From positions 1 through 55,785 of the forward strand of contig CACCZY010000004.1 in NCBI GenBank assembly GCA_902550635.1: 55,785 nt of DNA, read 5' to 3'. The DNA is from an uncultured Pelagibacteraceae bacterium. GTDB lineage: Bacteria > Pseudomonadota > Alphaproteobacteria > Pelagibacterales > Pelagibacteraceae. Of the stretch, positions 36,238 through 44,852 are shown piece after piece. The translations under genes were made by a program, and so were the position numbers. The notes under the pieces were generated by a model, which made no database searches, had not been told where the DNA came from, and saw only the letters and a program-made list of their open reading frames with translations. Each line of letters opens with the position of its first letter. Within the stretch, counting starts at the first letter, position 1.

Positions 36238-37548
36238 TCATTTTAAATTTTGTACCATTTGTTGTGGCAACCAAAGTGCTATTTCTGGAAATATAATAAT
36301 AATAATAGTTGCAAATATCATTAGTAAAAAAAGTGGAAATGCACTTTTTGCAATATAGCCCATATCTTTATTTGCCATTCCCTGAAGCACAAATAAATTA
36401 AAACCAACAGGTGGAGTAATTTGTGCCATTTCTACTACTACAACCAAAAAAATTCCAAACCAAATCATATCAAATCCTGCTTGCCTTATCATTGGTTCAA
36501 TAATAGCCATTGTTAATACTACTGCTGAAATTCCATCAAGAAACATTCCCAATATAATATAGAAAATAGTTAAAACAAAAATTAGCAAATATGGTGATAG
36601 TTCCATACTTTCAATCCAAATTGCAAGATTTCTTGGTAATCCAGTAAAACCCATAGCTAAAGATAAAAATGAAGATCCAGCAAGGATAAATGCAATCATA
36701 CAAGAAGTTTTTGTTGCTCCTAATAATGACTGCTTGAAAGTTTTAATAGTCAAACTTTTTTGAAAAAACGAAAGAATTAATGCTCCTAAAACACCTAAAG
36801 ATGCAGCTTCAGTGGCTGTTGCAATTCCTGTATAAATTGATCCAATAACACCTAAAATTAAAATAATAACTGGTAAAAGTTGCTTTGATCTACTTAACTT
36901 TTCTAAAAATGAAAAATTTTCATCGGATTTTGGCATTTGATTTTTATTAATTAAAGACCAACAAATTACATAAAACATAAAGATTATTGCTATCATTATG
37001 CCTGGTAAAATTCCTGCAATAAATAACTTTGCAATCGACTCTTGTACCGTTACTCCATAAATAATCAAAATTATCGATGGAGGTATAAGCAATCCCAAGG
37101 TTCCTGATCCTGCTAAACTACCAAGTAAAATTTTTTCTGGATAATTTCTTTTTCTCAGTTCAGGAATTGACATTTTTCCAACAGTTGCAACTGTTGCTGC
37201 TGAAGATCCAGATATTGCTGCAAATAATGCACAACCAACAACATTAACATGTATTAATCCACCAGGTAATCTTTGCATCCACGGTGAAAGACCTTTGAAT
37301 AAATTTTCAGATAATTTTGTTCTAAATAATATTTCTCCCATCCATACGAACAATGGAAGTGCAGTAAGTGTCCAAGAAGAGCTGGTGCCCCATATTGTTG
37401 TTGCCATAGCATCTCCAACTGGTCTAGATGTAAATAACATCATTCCTAAAGAGGAAACACCAATCATGCTAATCGCTACCCAAACTCCAGATCCTAAAAA
37501 AAATAGTAAGATACTTATAAAAAATATAGTTAAAAAAATTTCAGTCAT
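36238..37548 (-). CDS. dctM: TRAP transporter large permease
   Basis: A 436-residue protein with about twelve helices, the DctM-type subunit that carries solute with sodium. ALPLFVWMGEILFR, AAISGSSAATVATVG, GSLAGSGTLGLLIPPSI and ITPPVGFNLFVLQG are all hallmark sequences. It overlaps the DctQ gene by 4 bases. Neighbouring 5-oxoprolinase genes suggest 5-oxoproline or a related acid as a possible substrate, without direct evidence. Confidence 0.95.
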   Translation of the reverse strand: MTEIFLTIFFISILLFFLGSGVWVAISMIGVSSLGMMLFTSRPVGDAMATTIWGTSSSWTLTALPLFVWMGEILFRTKLSENLFKGLSPWMQRLPGGLIHVNVVGCALFAAISGSSAATVATVGKMSIPELRKRNYPEKILLGSLAGSGTLGLLIPPSIILIIYGVTVQESIAKLFIAGILPGIMIAIIFMFYVICWSLINKNQMPKSDENFSFLEKLSRSKQLLPVIILILGVIGSIYTGIATATEAASLGVLGALILSFFQKSLTIKTFKQSLLGATKTSCMIAFILAGSSFLSLAMGFTGLPRNLAIWIESMELSPYLLIFVLTIFYIILGMFLDGISAVVLTMAIIEPMIRQAGFDMIWFGIFLVVVVEMAQITPPVGFNLFVLQGMANKDMGYIAKSAFPLFLLMIFATIIIIIFPEIALWLPQQMVQNLK

Positions 37549-38027
37549 TTTTTAAATATTTTTAAAATTAATTGGTGAAAAATACATATAAAAAATATAA
37601 ATGAACCAATAGCTACACTTGTTTGGGGTATCCAAATCAAAATTTCATCTGCACCCTCGCTTCTTTCTTGAAATTTATATGAAATAATTAACATTTTAAT
37701 AAAGTAAAATGCTAAATATCCAGAAAAAAATGCACCTAATATCAAACACCAAAGTTCCATAATGTTTCTTTTTGCTTTTCCTACTTTTTCTAAAAATAAA
37801 GTTATTCTAATATGTCCGCCCTCTACGAAAGTATAAGATAATGCAAAAAAAGATGCTGCAGCCATACTATATCCTGAATATTCTGCCAGTCCTCTTATAT
37901 AAAAACCAAATATTCTTGATGAAATTCCAACTAATATAAAAAGAGCTATTAATATTAAAAAACCTGCAGCAATAAATCCTGACAATATATAAATTTTTTT
38001 AAGATTTTTATCTAAAATTTTTAACAT
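37545..38027 (-). CDS. dctQ: TRAP transporter small permease
   Basis: A 160-residue protein with four helices and EYSGYSMAAASFFALSYTFVEGGHIRI, shortened here to its core ALSYTFVEGGHIRI, the DctQ signature. It stabilises the large permease. Its ATG follows directly after a 10-base-pair hairpin (38035-38064), with no clear Shine-Dalgarno in the few bases between, so its expression may be damped relative to dctP. Confidence 0.93.
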   Translation of the reverse strand: MLKILDKNLKKIYILSGFIAAGFLILIALFILVGISSRIFGFYIRGLAEYSGYSMAAASFFALSYTFVEGGHIRITLFLEKVGKAKRNIMELWCLILGAFFSGYLAFYFIKMLIISYKFQERSEGADEILIWIPQTSVAIGSFIFFICIFHQLILKIFKK

Positions 38028-38034
38028 GATTTTT

Positions 38035-38064
38035 ATAAGGCCACTCTTTATATGGTGGCCTTAT
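38035..38064 (-). terminator. Intercistronic hairpin between dctP and dctQ
   Basis: ATAAGGCCAC and GTGGCCTTAT form a perfect 10-base-pair stem with a 10-base loop. On the minus strand no U-run follows (TATAAAAATC precedes the dctQ ATG), so it is not a canonical intrinsic terminator; a 3'-end-protecting or attenuating structure is more likely. On the plus strand it is followed by ATTTT. Confidence 0.6.
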
Positions 38065-38081
38065 ATTTTAAGATTATTAAA

Positions 38082-39050
38082 TTAATAAGCTGATAAAACT
38101 TTTTGTCCTCTTGAACCTGCTTTTTCAGCCCACTCTTTGGACATAGTAGCTCCAACTTCTTCAAAATGCTTTTTTAAAGTTGCATTTACTTTTCCAACGA
38201 TCATTCCAGCATCAGCTAAAGCTTTTTTGTCATTTTTGTTACCCATTTTTGACAACTGCCAGCCTTTTCTTTCAGCTAGTGCTGCTTCTTTTCTAATTAA
38301 GTCTTGCGTTGATTTATCTAATTTATCCCAAGCATCTTTATTAGCTATCACCATATTTTTTGGAAACCATGCGGCAATATCATAAAAATATTTAACTCCA
38401 TTTTCCCAGATTTTTTTATTTTTACCTGTTGTTGGTGAAGTAATCATGCTTTCTACTGCTCCTGTTGAAAAAGCTTGGCTAATTTCTGCAGCTTCAATTT
38501 TAGTAGGAGCCATTCCAGTAAGTTCTGCTATTCTAACCGTAGCAGAATTATAAGCTCTAAATTTTAAACCTTTAAGATCTGCCACACTATTAATCTCTTT
38601 TTTACTGTATAGACCTTGAGCTGGCCATGGAACAGCATATAAAAAAATTAATCCTTTTGACTCTAAACTTTTTGCGATTTCATCTTTTGATGCTTTATAA
38701 AGTTTCATTGCATCGCTGTAAGTAGTAGCTAAAAAAGGTTGTGAATCTATTTCCAATAAAGGGTCTTCTTTACCTAAAGCTGACATAAATCTTTCGCCTA
38801 TAGGCGCTTGACCAGTTCTTACTGCTCTAAAAATTTCACCACCTTTAAACAAAGAGCCTCCAGGGTGCGTTACAATAGTAAGCTTGCCATCACTCTTTTC
38901 AGAAACATTTTTTGCAAACTCAGTAGCATTAGCTGAGTGAAAATTTCCAGCACCATATGCTAGAGCCATATCCCATTTTTCAGCTAAAGAAATGTTTGAA
39001 AAGATTAGTAATGAAGCAAGAATTGTAAAAAAATATTTAAATAATTTCAT
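38082..39050 (-). CDS. dctP: TRAP transporter solute-binding protein
   Basis: A 322-residue periplasmic protein with a signal peptide (cleavage after about residue 23, ISLA). The mature protein shows VSEKSDGKLTIVTHPGGSLFKGGEIF, of which GGSLFKGGE is the family region, and later GLKFRAYNSATVRIAEL, with the arginine that binds the carboxylate of the solute. Expected substrates are organic acids. A strong GGAGG ribosome binding site (39055-39059) lies before the ATG. The downstream permease genes follow a hairpin, suggesting that the binding protein is made in excess. Confidence 0.95.
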   Translation of the reverse strand: MKLFKYFFTILASLLIFSNISLAEKWDMALAYGAGNFHSANATEFAKNVSEKSDGKLTIVTHPGGSLFKGGEIFRAVRTGQAPIGERFMSALGKEDPLLEIDSQPFLATTYSDAMKLYKASKDEIAKSLESKGLIFLYAVPWPAQGLYSKKEINSVADLKGLKFRAYNSATVRIAELTGMAPTKIEAAEISQAFSTGAVESMITSPTTGKNKKIWENGVKYFYDIAAWFPKNMVIANKDAWDKLDKSTQDLIRKEAALAERKGWQLSKMGNKNDKKALADAGMIVGKVNATLKKHFEEVGATMSKEWAEKAGSRGQKVLSAY

Positions 39051-39164
39051 TTATCCTCCATTTTTTAATTTCTTTATATGATTATGTATCTAAATCTAAA
39101 TCAATACAAAAATTACACTACTTTTAATTGAATTTTTTAATTTTTTTTATATTATATAAGCATC

Positions 39165-39776
39165 TTGATAGAACAATCGATAATACTATTACAAATCATA
39201 TTTATAGATATAGTTTTAGCTGCTGATAATGCAATAATAATAGGGCTCATTGCGGCTAACTTTATTCCAAAGCATAGAAAACAAATAATATTATGGGGAG
39301 TTACTGGAGCTCTAGTTTTTAAAATTGTTTTTGCACTTTTTGCTACGTACTTATTCAAATTTTATTTTATAAAAATCGCAGGTGGTTTATTGTTAATATG
39401 GATAGTAAATGATCTTCGTAAAGATTTGTTAGAAATAAAAAAAGTAAAATCACCAACAAAAAAATCTAAAGAACCTTCTTATATTCAAAGTGTATTTAAA
39501 GTATTGTTGGCAGATATCACAATTAGTTTTGATAATGTAATTGCAGTAGTAGGTGCTGCAAAAGGCTATTTTGGATTTATGATATTTGGATTAGTTTTGT
39601 CAGTTATACTAACTGGAGCGCTTGCTTCATATTTAGCAAATTATGTCCAAAAACACATATGGATAGCATATGTTGGTTTAGCATTTATATTAATTGTGGC
39701 TATTCAATTAATAATAGGCGGTTTAGTTGATTTAAACATTTTAAATATCAACGAACAATTTATTAAATATTTCTAA
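39165..39776 (+). CDS. TerC/YjbE family membrane protein
   Basis: A 203-residue protein with about seven helices and the two conserved acidic motifs IVLAADNAIIIG (first helices) and DITISFDNVIAVVG (second half). TerC proteins bind or export metal ions, notably manganese, and take part in metal loading of exported proteins. The start is a TTG at 39165; no ATG precedes the first conserved motif. It overlaps the convergent thioredoxin-like gene by 4 bases. Confidence 0.88.
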   Translation: MIEQSIILLQIIFIDIVLAADNAIIIGLIAANFIPKHRKQIILWGVTGALVFKIVFALFATYLFKFYFIKIAGGLLLIWIVNDLRKDLLEIKKVKSPTKKSKEPSYIQSVFKVLLADITISFDNVIAVVGAAKGYFGFMIFGLVLSVILTGALASYLANYVQKHIWIAYVGLAFILIVAIQLIIGGLVDLNILNINEQFIKYF

Positions 39777-40141
39777 CTAGAGGATTTTATAGCTTTATAA
39801 ATTTCTTCTCTACTAGTTTCACCAATACTTCTATAAACTTCTTTATTATCTTTAAAAATTAAAAGTGTAGTTTGATATTGTACGTTTAATAAGCTTGAAA
39901 TTTCTTTATTTGTTACTTCAAATGTAAAGTATTCAATATTTTTAAATTCATTTTTTGCATTATTTAAAACTTTCATTTGGCTTGCGCAGGAAGAACAATA
40001 TTTAATCCAAGAAGTCACTACTACAACTTTGCCATCAGATTGTGCTTTTTTAAACAATTCTAAATCAAAAGTTGTTTTTTTGTCTAATGCGTTAGCATTG
40101 AGAGAAAATATAAAAAAAATAAATATTATAATTTTTTTCAT
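39773..40141 (-). CDS. Exported thioredoxin-fold protein
   Basis: A 122-residue protein with an N-terminal signal sequence (cleavage near residue 18, NANA) and a thioredoxin-like CSSC active site (Cys49/Cys52) within SWIKYCSSCASQM. It lies 2 bases after the end of the livM gene and may share that transcript. It resembles the C-terminal domain of DsbD, so it could serve periplasmic disulfide exchange; the partner is unknown. Confidence 0.8.
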   Translation of the reverse strand: MKKIIIFIFFIFSLNANALDKKTTFDLELFKKAQSDGKVVVVTSWIKYCSSCASQMKVLNNAKNEFKNIEYFTFEVTNKEISSLLNVQYQTTLLIFKDNKEVYRSIGETSREEIYKAIKSSS

Positions 40142-40143
40142 AT

Positions 40144-41514
40144 TTAGTTTTTTACAATTTTTTCGGGCAAAATACCCTGCGGTCTATAGCGCATTATTAC
40201 TAATAATCCTATTCCGATCATTAAAAATCTAAAGTATGAGGCGCTTTCAATTAAATGAATTTTAAGAGCATTAGTTTCTGGTAGATGACCAGTAAAAAAA
40301 TTAATTAAAAATAAAGCCATTGGACCAGCTTCAACCCATAAAAACCATACGACAAAACCACCTAATATCGCACCAAAATTATTTCCAGTGCCTCCTACAA
40401 TTACCATGACCCAAATGACAAATGTATATCGCATAGGTCTATAACTTCCAGGTGTAAATAACCCATCATTTGTTACCATCATAGCTCCTGCAATACCAAC
40501 AACAGCTGATCCTAAAATAAAAATTAAAAGATGTTCTTTAACAACGTTTTTGCCCATAGCACTTGCTGCTTCTTCATTGTCTCTAATTGCTCTCATTTTT
40601 CTACCCCATGGAGAATATAAAGCTTTTTGTGTGATGATTAGTAAAGTAACTACAACTGTTAAAAAAAGTCCAGCCATACAAAGTTTTACATAAACTGACG
40701 AAGCATCAATTACTAATTGATTTAAAACATCTTGTCTTTCTGAAACTGAGTTAATGAGTTTTAATTTTCCTGAATTAAATTTTTCTACTAAATTTATAAA
40801 CCAAGGTGCAGCTTGAAGATCGATTTCATAAGGAACTGGCCTTTTTAAACCGATAACATTTTTAACTCCTCTAGCTAACCAGTCTTCATGTTTGATTATT
40901 GAAACTATAATTTCTGCAATTAATAGTGTTGCTATCGCAAGATAGTCTGCTCTTAATCCAAGAGCTATTTTTCCTATAATATAAGCTAATCCTCCAGCAA
41001 AAAATGCTCCTACTATCCAGGAAAATAACACTGGCATTCCTAAACCTCCTAGAAAACCAGTTTTAGCTGGTTCAACGGCTTCTATACTCTCGATTGCTGG
41101 ACCTGATATTAATCGAAGAAGTATAAAACCAATAATTATGATTCCAGCTATAATGTAATTTCTCTTTTTTGACTTTTGAATCTTTTTTAAAGTATAACGA
41201 ACTGAAAAAACTATCCCTATGATGATCGCCATACAAACCATCATGTTGACTCCTCCAACTTTCCAAGCTTGTGGAACTGGTGCAACTGAAACAAGAACTA
41301 CAGCAAGTCCACCTAAAGCTGTATAACCCATAATCCCAAAATTTATTAATCCTGCATAACCCCACTGCATATTTGCTCCCATGGTCATTACTGCAGATAT
41401 TAAACAATAATTTAGAATAGATAATGCAACGGACCAGGATTGAAATATTCCTACTAATATAATGAGTATAATCATTATCGTATAAGCTGTTACGACATTT
41501 AAATATTGCTTCAT
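40144..41514 (-). CDS. livM: Branched-chain amino acid-type ABC transporter permease (LivM)
   Basis: A 456-residue inner-membrane permease. NMQWGYAGLINFG and the EAA-like loop RAIRDNEEAASAMGKNVVKEH identify LivM. It is longer than many homologues because of an extra hydrophilic segment at about residues 225-270. It overlaps livH by 4 bases. This first Liv set (44027-40144) has ATPases and permeases but no binding-protein gene beside it. Confidence 0.92.
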   Translation of the reverse strand: MKQYLNVVTAYTIMIILIILVGIFQSWSVALSILNYCLISAVMTMGANMQWGYAGLINFGIMGYTALGGLAVVLVSVAPVPQAWKVGGVNMMVCMAIIIGIVFSVRYTLKKIQKSKKRNYIIAGIIIIGFILLRLISGPAIESIEAVEPAKTGFLGGLGMPVLFSWIVGAFFAGGLAYIIGKIALGLRADYLAIATLLIAEIIVSIIKHEDWLARGVKNVIGLKRPVPYEIDLQAAPWFINLVEKFNSGKLKLINSVSERQDVLNQLVIDASSVYVKLCMAGLFLTVVVTLLIITQKALYSPWGRKMRAIRDNEEAASAMGKNVVKEHLLIFILGSAVVGIAGAMMVTNDGLFTPGSYRPMRYTFVIWVMVIVGGTGNNFGAILGGFVVWFLWVEAGPMALFLINFFTGHLPETNALKIHLIESASYFRFLMIGIGLLVIMRYRPQGILPEKIVKN

Positions 41515-42521
41515 AATTTCATACCTTTGAAAATACCAGAAGGTCTAAACAGTAATACAATTACTAAAATAGAAAATGACACAGCAAATTTATAATCTGT
41601 CGATAACAACTGCATTAGAGAGTCAGGCTCTAGACTTTCAGGTAATAAATAAGTAAAAAACTTTTTATAAGCATACGTTATAAAAATCTCTCCAAAGGCT
41701 ACAACATAACCTCCTAAAAAAGCGCCAAATGGATTTCCTATTCCTCCTACAATTGCAGCGGCAAATATGGGAAGCATATTGTTAAAATAAACAAAAGGCT
41801 TATAACTTTTATCTAAACCATATAGGACACCTCCTACAGTCGCTAATACTCCGGCAATTACCCAGGTTAACATTACAACTTTTTTAGGATCTATACCTGA
41901 TAATAAAGCAAGATCCTCATTATTAGAATAAGCACGCATGCTTGTGCCCGTTTTAGTTTTATTCAAAAACCAAAACATAATTGAAACAACAATAATAGTA
42001 ACAACTATTGTAATCGCTTGAGTTGATTTGATTGTTAATCCTTCATTTAATCCTGTCATTTCTTTAAATTCATTAGCCTTTAAAATAAATTTTTCACCAT
42101 CAAGAAATCTTCTATCAAAAGGTCCTATTATTATTCTTATAATTGCCTGTGTTACAAACATTACTCCTACACTAACCATAGCAAGTTGGACTGGTGGGCT
42201 TTTTTTAATTCTGTAATAACTAAAAACAAATTTATCAATTGTAAGCATGTATAAAATCATCATAATTATAGCAAAAGGGATAGCAAGTAATGCTGTTGGA
42301 AGCGCTCCTAGGTTTACTCCTAAAGATTGAAAATAAAATGTTAGTAAAACTGCTACCATTGTTCCAAATGACATCATGTCTCCTGTTGCAAAGTTTGCAA
42401 ATCTAAGAACTCCATAAATTAAAGTTACAAATATTGCACCTAAAGCTAATTGAGAACCATAAGTAAGCGCTGGTATAATTGTATAATTTAAAAGTAAAAC
42501 GATTGCGTTTAAAAAATCCAT
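41511..42521 (-). CDS. livH: Branched-chain amino acid-type ABC transporter permease (LivH)
   Basis: A 336-residue permease with the LivH start (GAIFVTLIYGVLRFANFATGD, core YGVLRFANFATGD) and the cytoplasmic motif MRAYSNNEDLALLSGID. VGGIGNPFGAFLGG near the C-terminus is also typical. It starts 1 base after the end of livF. It pairs with LivM to form the channel. The ligand could be an amino acid, amide or urea-type compound. Confidence 0.92.
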   Translation of the reverse strand: MDFLNAIVLLLNYTIIPALTYGSQLALGAIFVTLIYGVLRFANFATGDMMSFGTMVAVLLTFYFQSLGVNLGALPTALLAIPFAIIMMILYMLTIDKFVFSYYRIKKSPPVQLAMVSVGVMFVTQAIIRIIIGPFDRRFLDGEKFILKANEFKEMTGLNEGLTIKSTQAITIVVTIIVVSIMFWFLNKTKTGTSMRAYSNNEDLALLSGIDPKKVVMLTWVIAGVLATVGGVLYGLDKSYKPFVYFNNMLPIFAAAIVGGIGNPFGAFLGGYVVAFGEIFITYAYKKFFTYLLPESLEPDSLMQLLSTDYKFAVSFSILVIVLLFRPSGIFKGMKL

Positions 42522-42522
42522 T

Positions 42523-43230
42523 TTAAGCTCCTAGAAATGATCTTCTAACTTCAGGGTCCTGAAGTAATTCTTTTCCTAATCCTTCAAATTTATTTTGTCC
42601 TGTAACTAAAACATATCCACGGTCAGAAATACTTAATGCTTGTTTTGCATTCTGTTCAACCATTATAATTGCTACATTAGTTTCTTTAACTTTAATAATG
42701 TGTTGAAATAATTCATCCATCACTATTGGAGAAACTCCTGCAGTAGGTTCATCTAACATTAAAACTGATGGCTTAATCATTAATGCTCTACCTAACGCTA
42801 CTTGTTGTCTTTGTCCTCCAGATAACTCTCCTACAATTTGTGAATTTTTTTCTTTCAAAATTGGAAATAAGTCATAAATTTCTTCGATAACTTTATTAGC
42901 ATCGTCGTCTCTTAAAAATGCTCCTACTTCTAAATTTTCTCTAACGGTTAAATCGGGAAAAACATTTTTATTTTGAGGAACGAAAGATACCCCTTGTTTA
43001 ACTCTATCTTGTGGAGATAATTTTGATATATCTTTTCCAGCCATTGACACGGAACCAGATTTTAATTCTAAAAGCCCAAGCATGGCTTTCATGGCCGTAG
43101 ATTTGCCAGCTCCATTAGGACCTAAAATTGCAACAATTTCTCCCCTATCAACATTTATCGAACAAGAACTTATTATATCTGGTCCACTACCATAACCAGC
43201 TGTCATTTTACTTCCTTCAAAAAAAGCCAT
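42523..43230 (-). CDS. livF: Liv-type ABC transporter ATPase (LivF)
   Basis: A 235-residue ATPase with Walker A GPNGAGKST, signature LSGGQRQQVALGRA, Walker B VLMLDEPTAG and switch histidine replaced by the usual LivF end (MVEQNAKQALSIS). It starts on the base where livG ends. It provides energy with LivG for the LivH-LivM pore. Confidence 0.94.
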   Translation of the reverse strand: MAFFEGSKMTAGYGSGPDIISSCSINVDRGEIVAILGPNGAGKSTAMKAMLGLLELKSGSVSMAGKDISKLSPQDRVKQGVSFVPQNKNVFPDLTVRENLEVGAFLRDDDANKVIEEIYDLFPILKEKNSQIVGELSGGQRQQVALGRALMIKPSVLMLDEPTAGVSPIVMDELFQHIIKVKETNVAIIMVEQNAKQALSISDRGYVLVTGQNKFEGLGKELLQDPEVRRSFLGA

Positions 43231-44027
43231 TAGCTATTCTCTCCATTAATTTTGTTTGCTCTACCTAAATAACTTTCTATTACTTTTTCATTTTTTTTCA
43301 CCTCATTTGGAGTTCCTTCAAATAAAACAGACCCTTCTGACATTACAATTACTGGATCACACATTCTGCTTATAAAATCCATATCATGTTCAATCATACA
43401 AAAAGTATAACCCTTCTCTTTATTTAATCTTAAAATTGCAGTTCCTAAATCTTTTAAAAGAGTTCTATTTACCCCAGCACCGACTTCATCTAATAAAACT
43501 AATTTTGCTTCAACCATCATAGTTCTTCCAAGTTCTAGAAGTTTTTTTTGGCCACCTGATAGATTTCCAGCTAATTCGTTCGCTAAATGTTTAAGATTTA
43601 AAAAATCAATCACATCATAAGCTTTTTTTCTAATCTGTTCTTCTTCCTTTTTTATTAAAGAAGGTTTTAATAATGCATTAATTAAATTTTCACCAGATTG
43701 GTTTCCGGGAACCATCATTAAATTTTCTAAAACTGTAAGATTTGTAAATTCATGAGCAATTTGAAAGGTTCTTAACAAACCTTTTGAAAATAATTCATAT
43801 GATGGAACAGAAGTTATATCTTCATTATTAAATAATACCTTTCCATCATTAGGTTTAAGATTGCCTGCAATTAAATTAAATAATGTTGTTTTTCCTGAAC
43901 CATTTGGTCCAATAATTCCTGTAATTGAACCCTTCTTAATTTTCAAAGAACAAGCGCTAACTGCCGCCAAACCTCCAAAATATTTTGAGAGATTATTTAT
44001 TTGCAGAATATTCGAATCTTGCTGCAT
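43230..44027 (-). CDS. livG: Liv-type ABC transporter ATPase (LivG)
   Basis: A 265-residue ATPase with Walker A GPNGSGKTT, LLRTFQIAHEFTNLTVLENL, signature LSGGQKKLLELGR and Walker B LVLLDEVGAG; CMIEHDMDFI is the H-loop. It is the first gene of the livG-livF-livH-livM set. It starts 6 bases after the end of the ProC-like gene, so it probably continues the long minus-strand transcript. Confidence 0.94.
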   Translation of the reverse strand: MQQDSNILQINNLSKYFGGLAAVSACSLKIKKGSITGIIGPNGSGKTTLFNLIAGNLKPNDGKVLFNNEDITSVPSYELFSKGLLRTFQIAHEFTNLTVLENLMMVPGNQSGENLINALLKPSLIKKEEEQIRKKAYDVIDFLNLKHLANELAGNLSGGQKKLLELGRTMMVEAKLVLLDEVGAGVNRTLLKDLGTAILRLNKEKGYTFCMIEHDMDFISRMCDPVIVMSEGSVLFEGTPNEVKKNEKVIESYLGRANKINGENS

Positions 44028-44033
44028 TGATAA

Positions 44034-44804
44034 TTATACTTTATTTAATCTTTTTAAAATATTGTTAATAGATTTTTCTAGAGATTTAAAATAACCTGAT
44101 TTTCTTAGCTCATTAACTCCTTGCCAATTCAATCCTCCTGGTGTTTGCGAATCCGCAACAAATTTTACTAAATTTTTTTCAGAATGAGCTTCTGCTAGTA
44201 CTGCCAAAGCTGAGTATAAAGAGGTAATATATTTTTGAGCCTGGTTTCTCTTAAGTTTTTTTTTTACTAACCAATCAGATAAAACTTTTAAGAGTTCATA
44301 AAAAGAAGCCATTGAGCCAGAAATAGCCCAGAAATTTTTTGAAAGTTTTTCACTCTTAATTTCAATAGTTGTTCCAATTTTATCAAAAAAGCTTTTAACT
44401 TTTTTATCTGGAGGAAAAATAGGTACAGGTCCTTTGCCTAGAGATATTGGTGGCATTGGTATAGCTCTAACAATTTTTACCTTTTTTTTAACTATTTTTT
44501 TTAATTGTGCATAATCGATTGTAGAAATAAAACTAACGATTGTTTGATTGGTTTTAAAATTTAATCTAGGTAATATTTTTTCTCCAACTTTTGGTACTAC
44601 TCCTAGAAAAACCCAGTCTGATTTATCTATTACATCTTGATTGCTTTTTGCAATACTTACTCGTTTAAATTTTTTTTTTAGTTTTTGAGCTTTTTGTTTG
44701 TTTCTTGGAGAAACAACAATTCGTTTAAATGATATTTTTGAATTACAAATGCCAGTGATAACATCAGATGAAATATTGCCTGTTCCTATAAATCCTAATT
44801 TCAT
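44034..44804 (-). CDS. proC: Pyrroline-5-carboxylate reductase-like protein
   Basis: A 256-residue member of the ProC family, which reduces pyrroline-5-carboxylate to proline. The N-terminal LGFIGTGNISSDVITG is the NAD(P) site, VRAIPMPP matches the family's MPN-type motif region, and SQTPGGLNWQGVNELRKSG corresponds to the conserved C-terminal substrate loop. It diverges in some positions (PPISLGKGP instead of NTPA), so it could be a related imine reductase with another substrate. It lies 48 bases downstream of the CsiD gene on the same strand. Confidence 0.75.
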   Translation of the reverse strand: MKLGFIGTGNISSDVITGICNSKISFKRIVVSPRNKQKAQKLKKKFKRVSIAKSNQDVIDKSDWVFLGVVPKVGEKILPRLNFKTNQTIVSFISTIDYAQLKKIVKKKVKIVRAIPMPPISLGKGPVPIFPPDKKVKSFFDKIGTTIEIKSEKLSKNFWAISGSMASFYELLKVLSDWLVKKKLKRNQAQKYITSLYSALAVLAEAHSEKNLVKFVADSQTPGGLNWQGVNELRKSGYFKSLEKSINNILKRLNKV

Positions 44805-44852
44805 AATCGTTGAACAATATATAAGTTATTAGTTATTTCAATTATTTTAAAA

